From contig JAENYS010000008.1 in NCBI GenBank assembly GCA_016841645.1, forward strand, positions 1-64,000: DNA of 64,000 nt, given 5' to 3'. A program made the translations under genes and the position numbers. This DNA comes from Desulfoscipio geothermicus. GTDB lineage: Bacteria; Bacillota; Desulfotomaculia; Desulfotomaculales; Desulfallaceae. Positions 44,937 to 53,531 of this stretch are shown one piece after another; position 1 is the stretch's first letter, and each line of letters opens with the position of its first letter. Under the pieces are notes generated by a model. The model made no database searches. It worked only from the letters and a program-made list of their open reading frames with translations, and was not told the DNA's origin.

Positions 44937-46328
44937 ATGACTAATCTAAAAAAATTAGAAATACTTATAAGTCTTTTGCTTGCCATAGCAGGCGCTATAC
45001 TGTTAATCAGCCTGTTCGGACGTATTCAATTTAATATTGAGGCGCTACAATTTCGCGTGGCGGTTCAAATTAACGAAAAAGGTTGCACCGAAGTTGAAAT
45101 ACCACCTTTGGGTACCGTGCGGGCACATACCCACACTACACCGCTGCTTATATCCTTCCGGCTGGAAAATATCGACCTGCAATTAACCCAGAAGTTTCTA
45201 AGTAACACCACCGAGCGCAACAAAGTTATTCAGCATAGCAAAACTGTGCTACGTCAGGTGGCCATTATATTTATTGTTAAACTACTAGGGCTGGCTGTGC
45301 TTGGCGGAGTACTGGGCGTTTTCCTCACCCGCAAGGGGAGCTTGAAAAAATATTTAACCGGCTCAATGATCGCTGTGTTGCTGACAGGCGCTTTATTGGC
45401 GGCAACTTACTTCTCTTACGATATCCGTGCTTTTCACAACCCGCAATACTCCGGCGTACTGCGTATGGCTCCGTGGATGGTTAGCCTGGCCCAGGAAACT
45501 TTCGGCAAGATTGAGACTTTGGGAGAAAACCTGGAAACTATAGCTAAAAACCTTAATCAAATCTATGAAAGACTGGATAATCTTCAACCGCTTGGCGAAA
45601 CTACAGAGGAGTTTAAAATATTGCATATATCCGATTTACATAATAACCCGGCGGGCATGGATTTTGTACTGCAGGTAGCCAACCTGTTTGATGCGGATAT
45701 AATCATTGATACTGGGGATATCACTGATTTTGGCACACCGTTGGAAACACTACTGCTTGAACAATTAAACCATATTGATTTACCTTACTTTTTCATTGCG
45801 GGCAATCACGATGCACCGGCTATTATAGATAAAATGAATCAAATCCCTAACGTAACCGTGATTAACGGTTTAGCAGAAAAAAATGGGCTGTATTTTTACG
45901 GCGTACCCGACCCATCTTCAACTGGTAATACCGTGCTACCGCCTGATTTGAGTACTATTCCCAGACTGACTCAGCAAGTTATTGATAGAATAGATCAAAT
46001 TACGCCGGGAGTGGATATAGCACTGCTGCATAATGATAAAATGGCTAACGCACTGGCCGGCCATGTGCCGGTAATACTATTCGGTCACAATCACCGGATG
46101 GCAATAACAAAACAAGAGGGCAGTATTTTAATCAATGCCGGCACCTCCGGCGCGGCAGGTTTGCGAGGACTGCAGACCTCGCAAACAACTTACTCCGTAG
46201 TACTGTTGCATTTTCGTCCCGATGAAACAGGCAAAGGACGCCTGGTGGCGGCGGATGCCATTTCAGTAAGTAACCTGGAACAAAGTTTTACTCTAGACCG
46301 AAGAAGGTTTGATCTCCAAGATGAATAA
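44937..46328 (+). CDS. Membrane-anchored metallophosphoesterase
   Basis: A 463-residue protein. A helix at about residues 8-29 and two further helices near 110-155 are followed by a calcineurin-like phosphoesterase domain (about 205-450). The metal-binding motifs are ILHISDLHNN, IIDTGDITDFG, IAGNHDAPA and LFGHNHRM, all intact. The start is ATG 44937, after GTGGAG; a GTG four codons earlier is less likely. Substrate unknown; the catalytic domain should be outside the membrane or at its surface, depending on topology. Confidence 0.87.
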   Translation: MTNLKKLEILISLLLAIAGAILLISLFGRIQFNIEALQFRVAVQINEKGCTEVEIPPLGTVRAHTHTTPLLISFRLENIDLQLTQKFLSNTTERNKVIQHSKTVLRQVAIIFIVKLLGLAVLGGVLGVFLTRKGSLKKYLTGSMIAVLLTGALLAATYFSYDIRAFHNPQYSGVLRMAPWMVSLAQETFGKIETLGENLETIAKNLNQIYERLDNLQPLGETTEEFKILHISDLHNNPAGMDFVLQVANLFDADIIIDTGDITDFGTPLETLLLEQLNHIDLPYFFIAGNHDAPAIIDKMNQIPNVTVINGLAEKNGLYFYGVPDPSSTGNTVLPPDLSTIPRLTQQVIDRIDQITPGVDIALLHNDKMANALAGHVPVILFGHNHRMAITKQEGSILINAGTSGAAGLRGLQTSQTTYSVVLLHFRPDETGKGRLVAADAISVSNLEQSFTLDRRRFDLQDE

Positions 46329-46516
46329 CTTCGCCTTGGTAGTCTCTAATTTTTTATTTTCATGCAGGTTTTTTTGATTTAAGCCAGAAATAATTTACTG
46401 CCGGTAATACGAATCTTATTATAACAAACAACCTGATGCCAAACCTCCCTTCGGATTAACCACTGAACCCATATTGCCCGGGGAGCGGCATCACACCTTG
46501 GAAGGAGAGTGGATTT

Positions 46517-47701
46517 ATGCCCATTGCGCAAAAAATAGAAAGTTCCCTGGCTAATTCATCCTGGATCCGCAAAATGTTTGAAGAAGGAGAGAAACTACGC
46601 AAAATCTATGGAGCAGACAAGGTATATGATTTAACCCTGGGCAATCCCGACGTAGAGCCGCCCGAGGAATTCAACCGGGAGTTGCAGAAGATCGCCGCCA
46701 ACCCCATACCGGGCATGCACAGGTACATGAGCAACGCCGGTTATGATGAAACTAGGCAAGCCATTGCCGGTGTGCTGGCTGAGGAAAGCGGCCGGCCCGT
46801 AACGGCGGGCCATATTGTCATGACCTGCGGGGCCGGCGGCGGGCTCAACGTGGTTTTAAAAACGTTGCTCAACCCCGGCGAGGAAGTAATCGTCACAACC
46901 CCTTATTTCGTAGAATACGGCTTCTATGCAGAAAACCATGGTGGTAAAATACGGAAAGTGCCCACTTCGGCAGGTTTCCAACTGGACCCGGCAGCAGTGG
47001 TTAACGCTATCGGACCCCAAACCCGGGCCATAATTATCAATTCACCCAATAACCCCTCCGGTGCAGTTTACCCGGCAGAAACACTGGCCAGCCTGGGCCG
47101 GCTGCTGGAAGAAAAAGAAAAGGAGCTCGGCATATCCGTATATGTAATCTCAGACGAACCCTACGCCAAAATTGTTTATGACGGCGTTACTGTGCCCAAT
47201 GTGTTTAAGTATATTAAGAACTCATTAATAGTAACCTCTCATAGTAAGGATTTGGCGCTGCCCGGTGAACGCATCGGCTACGTCGCCATAAACCCGGACA
47301 TTACTGATTGCGAGCATATTTTTAACGGGTTACTATTTTGCAATCGCACTCTGGGTTTTGTCAACGCCCCAGCATTAATGCAGAGATTGGTGACAACGCT
47401 GCAGCGGGTAAAAATAAATGTAGATAACTACCGGGAAAAAAGAGATTTTCTTTATAAACACCTCACCGAGCTGGGATTTGAAGTAACCAAGCCAATGGGC
47501 GCGTTTTATTTCTTTCCCCGCTGCTTGATTGATGACGATGTAGAGTTTGTAAGCCGGGCACAAAAATATAATCTGCTGCTGGTACCCGGCAGCGGATTCG
47601 GACTACCGGGCTATTTCAGAATTTCTTACTGCATGGACATGCAAATAATCCGCAACTCTATACCCGCTTTCACCGAATTGGCCAGAGAATTTCATCTATA
47701 G
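46517..47701 (+). CDS. PLP-dependent aminotransferase, class I/II
   Basis: A 394-residue fold-type I aminotransferase. The PLP lysine is in VTSHSKDLALPGERIGYV (residues about 233-250), and NSPNNPSG is the PLP/carboxylate-binding block. Aspartate- or aromatic-type specificity cannot be set from the sequence. AAGGAGAGTGG lies upstream of the ATG. It is followed by a strong bidirectional terminator and so is transcribed alone. Confidence 0.92.
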   Translation: MPIAQKIESSLANSSWIRKMFEEGEKLRKIYGADKVYDLTLGNPDVEPPEEFNRELQKIAANPIPGMHRYMSNAGYDETRQAIAGVLAEESGRPVTAGHIVMTCGAGGGLNVVLKTLLNPGEEVIVTTPYFVEYGFYAENHGGKIRKVPTSAGFQLDPAAVVNAIGPQTRAIIINSPNNPSGAVYPAETLASLGRLLEEKEKELGISVYVISDEPYAKIVYDGVTVPNVFKYIKNSLIVTSHSKDLALPGERIGYVAINPDITDCEHIFNGLLFCNRTLGFVNAPALMQRLVTTLQRVKINVDNYREKRDFLYKHLTELGFEVTKPMGAFYFFPRCLIDDDVEFVSRAQKYNLLLVPGSGFGLPGYFRISYCMDMQIIRNSIPAFTELAREFHL

Positions 47702-47738
47702 CCGGCTTAAGGCGACAAAACATAATCTACTCAACAGA

Positions 47739-47781
47739 AAAATGGGGGATATCTTTCTTATATAAAGATATCCCCCATTTT
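47739..47781. terminator. Strong terminator after the aminotransferase
   Basis: An 18-base arm, AAAATGGGGGATATCTTT (47739-47756), is the exact complement of AAAGATATCCCCCATTTT (47764-47781). T residues at the end make it work in the plus direction; A residues at the start would also allow minus-strand termination. Confidence 0.93.
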
Positions 47782-47982
47782 ATACGCAGTTGCAATAATT
47801 CAAATGCTATTATTAAACCTGAACATTTATGTGCTCCCCACTAAAAAAAGACATAAGTACTAGTACCCTATGTTATAATATATCATATCATAACACCGGT
47901 ATGCTAATCAGGAACTATTTACGGCAGGCACAATTACCTAACCCGCTGCCGCACCGGTGCATGTGGGAGGTTATAACTGAAT

Positions 47983-48828
47983 ATGCAATGGTACATTGAG
48001 GACGCAGGAGGCGGGTGCAGGTCATTCTCCGAAGTACTGGTACTGGTCAGCGAAACCCCCCGGCTCATCTATAAAAGTTTTTTACCGCTAACCTGGGACA
48101 ATAAGCTTAGCCTGGAAGAAATGGCCCGCCGGAAGGTACTGGAAATGATGCAACAAGCGGGTGTCAAACAAGATGACTACTTGTACGTCTGTTCCGGTAA
48201 TATTTTTTTCGGATTGCATAAATGGCTCACTGAAAACGGCTACCACTGGGAAACCGCAAAAATGGACGGCCTGGCCCATGAAGTAGCCGAGCACACTTTT
48301 CAACAACAAATTATATCGGCCGGCTTTCCAGCAGAAATTCGGCTTGAAGAACGCAACTACCGGGATTATTACCGGCAAGTTGATGCCTGGATCAAAGAGG
48401 ACCCCGCCCGTACCCTATATATAAAAGATATAAAAGTACGTTGTAAACCGGCCAGACTTCGCTACACATTAAAGGGCAATGCCGGCGGCACCCGCATCTG
48501 TTCCCGGTGCCGCAAAAAAATACTGCCTTATAGCCCCATAGTTCAGTATCGTTTTAGGGATTTCGGCAAAAAAAAGAGTCATTATTACCACCCCGCTTGT
48601 TCACCGGTCAAACCGCACAAAAATAAGCTACAACAGGCGCACGTTTACTGGCAGGGTGAAGTGCTGCATGGTGTAATTTTACCAGCCAGAGAAACTCTCC
48701 CCTGCAGAGTTTGCGATCAGGAAGTCCCTACCGGTACCAAGGCATTACACGCCCGCAAGGACAAGGAACTTATTTTTGGCCACCCGAATTGTTTTAATCA
48801 TCTAAAGGATGATGCTAACACTCTATAA
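47983..48828 (+). CDS. Unknown protein with two C-terminal zinc sites
   Basis: A 281-residue protein of no recognised family. The N-terminal half (about residues 1-150) has alternating strand-like and helical segments. The C-terminal half has two treble-clef-like sites: CSRCRKKI followed by HYYHPAC, and CRVCDQEV followed by HPNC. Each has the Cys-X2-Cys...His-X2-Cys pattern. GGGAGGT lies upstream of the ATG. The gene ends 14 bases inside the convergent metallophosphoesterase gene. A nucleic-acid-binding role is possible but unsupported. Confidence 0.6.
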   Translation: MQWYIEDAGGGCRSFSEVLVLVSETPRLIYKSFLPLTWDNKLSLEEMARRKVLEMMQQAGVKQDDYLYVCSGNIFFGLHKWLTENGYHWETAKMDGLAHEVAEHTFQQQIISAGFPAEIRLEERNYRDYYRQVDAWIKEDPARTLYIKDIKVRCKPARLRYTLKGNAGGTRICSRCRKKILPYSPIVQYRFRDFGKKKSHYYHPACSPVKPHKNKLQQAHVYWQGEVLHGVILPARETLPCRVCDQEVPTGTKALHARKDKELIFGHPNCFNHLKDDANTL

Positions 48829-49537
48829 TCAACCGGGGCGTAAAATTAAGATAATCAGCACTGGTTAAATGAAAATTTATGCCCCAAGCCCTGTTGGGCA
48901 ACCTGTAACGGCAGGCATTGGAATGTATATGCCCGTATACTACTGTTTCCACCTCATATTTTTTAAACAGTTCTATAAAACCGGAGTAATCATGTTTTTC
49001 ATTGGTAGGCATATAATGCATCATCACCAATCTAGGCCCAGTTTGGGCGCTTTGCAATGAATTTTCCAGCCGGATTAGTTCCCGGCGATAAATTTTTTCG
49101 TCCTCTTGTTTAAAGTAAGTGCTATTGGGGCAAAGCCAACCACGGGTGCCACAAATATTAACGCCATCTAGTTTAACATGATCGTTTTGAATTAATTGCA
49201 CATTGGAGGGCACCGCTTCCCTGGCCCGGGAAATACTCTGCCACCAGTAATCGTGGTTACCCTGGACACAAACCAAGCGTCCTGGCAACAATCCCAGGTA
49301 ATTTAAATCCGGGCGGGCATCATCAAGCCGCATAGCCCAGGATATATCCCCAGACACCAGCACTATATCCCGCTCTTGAACCACCCGGTGCCAATTTTCA
49401 TAAATCCTGCGGGCATGATTATGCCAAGTTTGGTCCAAATCCTCCATAGGCTTATACTCCAGGTTTTCTTCCCAATTCACCACGTTCAATAAACCTGAAA
49501 AAGATAGGTGCAAATCTGCAATGGCAAATATACTCAA
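48815..49537 (-). CDS. Metallophosphoesterase
   Basis: A 240-residue calcineurin-like phosphoesterase with AIADLHLSFSG at the N-terminus, LVSGDISWAM, CVQGNHDYWW and VYGHIHSN. All metal ligands are present. It is soluble and close to a group of Firmicutes proteins of unknown substrate. The WAMRLDDARPD segment between motifs 2 and 3 is characteristic of that group. The start is the ATG at 49537. Confidence 0.9.
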   Translation of the reverse strand: MSIFAIADLHLSFSGLLNVVNWEENLEYKPMEDLDQTWHNHARRIYENWHRVVQERDIVLVSGDISWAMRLDDARPDLNYLGLLPGRLVCVQGNHDYWWQSISRAREAVPSNVQLIQNDHVKLDGVNICGTRGWLCPNSTYFKQEDEKIYRRELIRLENSLQSAQTGPRLVMMHYMPTNEKHDYSGFIELFKKYEVETVVYGHIHSNACRYRLPNRAWGINFHLTSADYLNFTPRLIIEC

Positions 49538-49654
49538 ATAATTTTATCCTCCCGTACTTAATCCCGGTAAAAATATAATCTGATGAGGACATGACGATTA
49601 TTATTTTCGCCTGTCAGGATATTTATTCCTGCATCAGTAATTATCGTAACATAG

Positions 49655-49687
49655 AAAACCCCTTCTGCAAAAAACAGAAGAGGTTTT
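49655..49687 (-). terminator. Terminator after the first YjcZ gene
   Basis: AAAACCCCTTCTG (49655-49667) pairs with CAGAAGAGGTTTT (49675-49687), with one mismatch. On the minus strand TTTTCTATG follows. It lies 34 bases beyond the stop of the YjcZ-like peptide. Confidence 0.8.
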
Positions 49688-49720
49688 CATTACGAGAGAT
49701 GTTGATTTTTAACTTGGTTT

Positions 49721-49825
49721 TTATGCAGCACATCCTATGAAGCCTATGCCAAACACTAACAGTATCAGCACTAAAAAAAGAATAAAACTCCCATCAAAAT
49801 AAGGCGTTCCAGCAACACCGGACAT
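49721..49825 (-). CDS. YjcZ-family sporulation peptide (copy 1)
   Basis: A 34-residue peptide. The YDGSFILFL-like FDGSFILFLVLILLVFGIG segment is one membrane helix, the hallmark of the YjcZ/YkoF-type sporulation-protein family. AAGGAGGAGT lies before the ATG. Two paralogues lie at 51371 and 51533. They are probably spore-membrane or coat components, but the function is unknown. Confidence 0.85.
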   Translation of the reverse strand: MSGVAGTPYFDGSFILFLVLILLVFGIGFIGCAA

Positions 49826-49966
49826 TTAGACTCCTCCTTCGTTTTTTTAAATTTTACGATAACATAGTATTTAACCGGTTATAAAAGTGTTACACCTTAT
49901 AAAAGTAGCCATATATTTCTTAGATCACCCTTACGCAGGATTGTATTTCAAGAATGCATCCCCCAA

Positions 49967-51013
49967 TCAACCCAGCTCCCGCTGATAGACCCTGAATAGC
50001 TTTATAAGTTGGCCGCCAAATAGAGGCATGATAATTTTCCTTTTAACAGTATTGTTACTTTCGGCTACCTGGGAAGCTTCCCCCTCAGTATAACCATGCT
50101 TTTTGCACCAAGTATAGAAACTACTCAATACTTTCCAATGGATACCTTTATGCCTGAATTCAGGAACCATACCACCAATGGCCAGTCTTATTATCCCACC
50201 GTCATCTCCCCGGCCAGGCTTTTTATAAGGAATGGATAAAAACATACCCGCCGGCTGGCCGGCTACCTCGATAATCATAAACAAATCCGGTGGAACCTGC
50301 CCTACCAGACTCATCAAAAACCCCTGAGTATCCGCCAGTGACATTGGTATAAAGCCCCAGATTCCCGCCATGGCCTTGTTGTTAATTTCCTGGATAACCT
50401 TAGCTTCACGGGCATCTAAATAATTTACTTTTCGAATAACTATACCGGCTTGCTCCTCCGACCGGGTCAGTTCTTTGGGAAGCTCATCGGGCAGTGCCCA
50501 TTTAAAGCATTCAAGATCATGTATTTTCTCATGCCCGGCACTCTCTACCAGCTTTTGATAATAAGGGGGGTTATAAGGTATCTCCATTTGCGGTTCATAT
50601 TCAAAACCCTTAATCATCAAACCAACCTGCTGGTTGGTATTTAAAGTAGCGGGACCAATCATTACTGTTTTACCCTGTTCTTTTAGCCAACCGGCTGCTG
50701 CATCAAAAAGGGCGGTAGCGGCATCATTATTATCTACGCATTCAAAACAACCCCAGAACCCTTCTTCCGGCCGAGGGTTTAACTTATCAATAGACGCTGT
50801 TATTCGCCCTACCGGCTGTCCATTCTCAAAAGCCACAAAATTAGCAAACTGTAAATGCCTTAATAACGGATTAACCAGGGGTACAAAACGCATACCGGTA
50901 GCATATTTATTTGCAGAAGGCGGCACAGCCCCTTGCTTGTAAACTAGAGCGGGCACCGACAGAAAGGACAACATCGTGGAATGATTATGGACTCTGGTAA
51001 TATTAACTGTCAT
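49967..51013 (-). CDS. GNAT-family acetyltransferase-like protein
   Basis: A 348-residue protein with a C-terminal GNAT-like region (about residues 185-330; IRLAIGGMVPEFRHKGIHWKVL is the acetyl-CoA-binding part). The N-terminal half also has a GNAT-like layout (GRITASIDKLN, GFWGCFECVDN), so it may be a tandem fold. Related proteins are common in Firmicutes and Proteobacteria without a known substrate. Its ATG overlaps the stop of a short upstream YjcZ-like frame (TTATGA), which carries its ribosome site GGAGAGA. Confidence 0.82.
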   Translation of the reverse strand: MTVNITRVHNHSTMLSFLSVPALVYKQGAVPPSANKYATGMRFVPLVNPLLRHLQFANFVAFENGQPVGRITASIDKLNPRPEEGFWGCFECVDNNDAATALFDAAAGWLKEQGKTVMIGPATLNTNQQVGLMIKGFEYEPQMEIPYNPPYYQKLVESAGHEKIHDLECFKWALPDELPKELTRSEEQAGIVIRKVNYLDAREAKVIQEINNKAMAGIWGFIPMSLADTQGFLMSLVGQVPPDLFMIIEVAGQPAGMFLSIPYKKPGRGDDGGIIRLAIGGMVPEFRHKGIHWKVLSSFYTWCKKHGYTEGEASQVAESNNTVKRKIIMPLFGGQLIKLFRVYQRELG

Positions 51014-51084
51014 AATTGTCTCTCCTTTTTCAATATCAGGGAAAGAATAAAGCCACCTTTGAAATTAGTTCCGCCGTATGCCAT
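51010..51084 (-). pseudogene. Truncated YjcZ-like peptide upstream of the GNAT gene
   Basis: A 24-codon frame begins MAYGGTNFKGGFIL, the same as a YjcZ peptide (compare MAYGGTSSSFIL at 51640), but loses the hydrophobic helix. It ends with KKERQL, encoded by the ribosome site of the next gene. A ribosome site (GGAGGCG) precedes it. It may be a decayed copy, or now a coupled leader peptide for the GNAT gene. Confidence 0.6.
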
Positions 51085-51271
51085 CTAAAAACGCCTCCTA
51101 TTGTTTTTGTAATCGCAATCACATACTATTCAGTTATACTTAACAATGTTACCGGCAACAGAATGCCCCCTAAAATAAGCAACATTTTTCCCTTATGACC
51201 AAACCACCCTCCGGAAAACCGGTAAAAGGCAAGGCGCCTTGGAGCAAATAAAGTTTTAATCAAACATATAA

Positions 51272-51296
51272 ACCCGGGAGAACATTGATCCCGGGT
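51272..51296. terminator. Hairpin between truncated and intact YjcZ genes
   Basis: ACCCGGGA (51272-51279) pairs with TCCCGGGT (51289-51296). ATTTTATTT follows on the plus strand and TTATATG on the minus strand. Direction is unclear. Confidence 0.55.
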
Positions 51297-51333
51297 ATTT
51301 TATTTAAAACTGCAGTTGACACAAAAATAATAA

Positions 51334-51357
51334 GGGTTGCTGATGAAACAGCAACCC
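51334..51357 (-). terminator. Terminator after the second YjcZ gene
   Basis: GGGTTGCTG (51334-51342) pairs with CAGCAACCC (51349-51357). On the minus strand TTATTATTTTT follows. It lies 14 bases beyond the stop of the 51371 peptide. Confidence 0.85.
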
Positions 51358-51370
51358 ATTAGCAATTGTA

Positions 51371-51487
51371 TTAGCATTTGCAAGGGAAGAAACCCATGCC
51401 AAAAACAAGCAGTATCAGAATTAAAAAGAGAATAAAACTACCATCGAAGTATGGGGGACAACCAGCAGCACCAGTACCAAAACCCAT
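51371..51487 (-). CDS. YjcZ-family sporulation peptide (copy 2)
   Basis: A 38-residue peptide. PYFDGSFILFLILILLVFGM is nearly the same as copy 1. It has extra Cys residues at the start and end (GCPP, FPCKC), absent from copy 3. GGAGGAAAAAAT precedes the ATG. It lies 45 bases from copy 3 and is probably co-transcribed with it. Confidence 0.85.
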   Translation of the reverse strand: MGFGTGAAGCPPYFDGSFILFLILILLVFGMGFFPCKC

Positions 51488-51532
51488 TATTTTTTCCTCC
51501 TTTTTAATATAAGTATTGTTGTCTAACAACAT

Positions 51533-51640
51533 TTATTCTTCTGCCGCTTTAACGCCATATCCATAGAACCCCATGCCAAATACCAGCAGGATCAGGATCA
51601 GAAACAGAATAAAACTACTACTAGTTCCGCCGTAAGCCAT
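51533..51640 (-). CDS. YjcZ-family sporulation peptide (copy 3)
   Basis: A 35-residue peptide beginning MAYGGTSSSFILFL with the same membrane helix (ILILLVFGMGFYGYG) and a short acidic end. AAAGGAGGGT lies upstream. It is the first gene of the pair with copy 2. The N-terminal Ala-Tyr-Gly-Gly is typical of the Bacillus YjcZ group. Confidence 0.85.
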   Translation of the reverse strand: MAYGGTSSSFILFLILILLVFGMGFYGYGVKAAEE

Positions 51641-51737
51641 TTATAACCCTCCTTTCCACCAGCTTTCAAACTATATTATTCAACGCCCTTGGAAAGTGTT
51701 AATAGCCATTACAAATAATTTGTTAAATTGCAGGCAA

Positions 51738-51767
51738 TAAAAAAACCAGCCGCAATAAAGGCCGGTT
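51738..51767 (-). terminator. Terminator of the zinc uptake operon
   Basis: AACCGGCC and GGCTGGTT (minus-strand reading) form a stem with one mismatch over 51744-51767. A run of seven T residues follows on the minus strand. It closes the transcript that carries zur, znuA, znuC, znuB and the Nudix remnant. Confidence 0.8.
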
Positions 51768-51768
51768 C

Positions 51769-51957
51769 TTACTCTTTTCCGTTATCAACGCGCAATCGAT
51801 CAGTAACCACCCGGTCAGTGGGAAAAGCCAACGGAGGGAGACCCGACAAATCAAAAAAAGCCACTTGATCCAGATCATCACCGGCCAGCGGCTCCCCTCC
51901 GGTTACTTGTGCAACGATTTTTTCACTCTCCAGTAACAAATGGTTAAATATGACACA
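51769..51957 (-). pseudogene. Nudix hydrolase C-terminal remnant
   Basis: In the frame directly after the znuB stop, the minus strand encodes a protein tail: KIVAQVTGGEPLAGDDLDQ, then VAFFDLSGLPPLAFPTDR and a stop at 51769. This matches the C-terminal part of ADP-ribose-pyrophosphatase-type Nudix proteins. The Nudix box and the whole N-terminal half are absent and no start codon fits. It is a 5'-truncated relic, perhaps removed when znuB was joined here. Confidence 0.65.
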
Positions 51958-52767
51958 TCATACAGATGCTGCCCGACGTGGGGTAAGCACCAACACTAAA
52001 ACCAACATCAGCACCAGCGTCATTACTATAGCACCTCCCGGAGGCAGATCAAGATAAAAAGAACATAGCAATCCAATTAAAACAGATATCTCCCCGGAGA
52101 CAACCGCAGTAACCAGAGTTCCCCGAAAGCTCTTAGCTAATTGCATAGCTATCGCTACAGGCAAAACCATAAGGGATGAAACAAGCAGAATACCCACAAT
52201 GCGCAAAGATACGGCAATAGTTAAGGCCGTCAGTGCCGTAAAGCCCACGTTAATTAACTTTACCGGCAGCCCTCCTGCACGGGCGGTTTCCTCATCAAAA
52301 GTAATCACAAATAACTCCTTTATAAAAAGAATCGTCAGCAGCAGCACAGGCAAGCCGATTATCGCTATGACATAAATATCCTCCACGGTGATAAGCACGA
52401 TACTGCCAAACAGGTAACTCATAATACCGCCATTAAAACCATTGCCTAGGCCAATTAGTATTGCTGCTATAGCTACCCCTGCAGATAAAATAATGGCTAT
52501 GGACAGTTCGGAATAATTTTTGTATTTTTCCCGCAGTAATTCTATTAATAGCGAGCCGCCCAAGGCAAAGGCCGATGCCGATATCACGGGCTGAGCACCC
52601 ATTAAAAGGCCCGCCGCCACTCCGGATAAACAAACGTGAGACAGGGCGTCCGCAATCATGGACATACGGCGCAGGGTAATAAAAAGGCCGATAATGGGGC
52701 AGATTACTCCTACCAGCAGCCCACCAATCAGGGCACGCTGCATAAATTCATATTGAAATATATCCAA
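51958..52767 (-). CDS. znuB: Zinc ABC transporter permease
   Basis: A 269-residue membrane permease with about eight helices. The conserved ADALSHVCLSGVAAG near residues 36-50 is the ABC-3 family signature. Its position after a zinc-type binding protein and ATPase supports Zn2+ uptake; Mn2+ is the alternative. It starts six bases after znuC. Confidence 0.94.
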   Translation of the reverse strand: MDIFQYEFMQRALIGGLLVGVICPIIGLFITLRRMSMIADALSHVCLSGVAAGLLMGAQPVISASAFALGGSLLIELLREKYKNYSELSIAIILSAGVAIAAILIGLGNGFNGGIMSYLFGSIVLITVEDIYVIAIIGLPVLLLTILFIKELFVITFDEETARAGGLPVKLINVGFTALTALTIAVSLRIVGILLVSSLMVLPVAIAMQLAKSFRGTLVTAVVSGEISVLIGLLCSFYLDLPPGGAIVMTLVLMLVLVLVLTPRRAASV

Positions 52768-52773
52768 TAACGC

Positions 52774-53526
52774 CTACCCCCTGACCAAGCTGTCGGCACA
52801 ATCCAGACTATATTTTTCTTGCCGGCTCATCATACAATCCCGCCAGCGTATTTCACCGGGATAATAATGACAATTACAAGAGCAAATTTTGCGATCGAGG
52901 CAAACCCGTTTACTGGCCAGGGACGATAACCATTCAGACTCGTGAGAGACCAGCATCATGGTGACACCTTCATCGTGTAAATTTTTTAGCAGCCGGCTTA
53001 ATTCGACCAGGTTGACAGCATCTACACCGTTCGTGGGCTCATCCATTATTAAAATTCTAGGCTGCACCGCCAGTGCGCGGGCAATCATCACCCTTTGCTG
53101 CTGTCCCCCCGACAATTCGCCCAATGCGACATTACGCCGGGACAGCATATTCACTCTCTCAAGCGCCTCCTCTGCGCAACGCTTATCCTCCCGTCCAAAA
53201 AAACGAAACATGCCGCGCAGTGCCGCCCGGCCCGAAAGCACCACTTCGAACACCGTGGCCGGGTAGCTACGGTTAAAAAAAGCAGCCCTTTGGGAAACAT
53301 AACCGATCCGGTGCCAATCCTTGAATTTACTTACCGGCACGCCAAAAACTTTAATTTCACCGGACTGGGGTTTAATTAATCCCATAATAACATGCAGCAA
53401 TGTGCTCTTCCCTGCCCCGTTGGGACCGGTTACCCCCACTACCTCGCCCTCTTGCACGTACAGGGAAATACCATCAAGCACAGGGTGACACCCGTAAGTA
53501 AAATGAACGTCTTTTAATTGAATCAA
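52774..53526 (-). CDS. znuC: Zinc ABC transporter ATP-binding protein
   Basis: A 250-residue ABC ATPase. Walker A GPNGAGKST (about residues 34-42), the signature LSGGQQQRV, Walker B RILIMDEPTNGVD and the switch VSHES are intact. The C-terminus carries a Cys/His motif (CSCNCHYYPG) that could sense or bind zinc and is not universal in the family. It ends seven bases from znuB and starts five bases from znuA. Confidence 0.95.
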   Translation of the reverse strand: MIQLKDVHFTYGCHPVLDGISLYVQEGEVVGVTGPNGAGKSTLLHVIMGLIKPQSGEIKVFGVPVSKFKDWHRIGYVSQRAAFFNRSYPATVFEVVLSGRAALRGMFRFFGREDKRCAEEALERVNMLSRRNVALGELSGGQQQRVMIARALAVQPRILIMDEPTNGVDAVNLVELSRLLKNLHDEGVTMMLVSHESEWLSSLASKRVCLDRKICSCNCHYYPGEIRWRDCMMSRQEKYSLDCADSLVRG

Positions 53527-53531
53527 AACTA

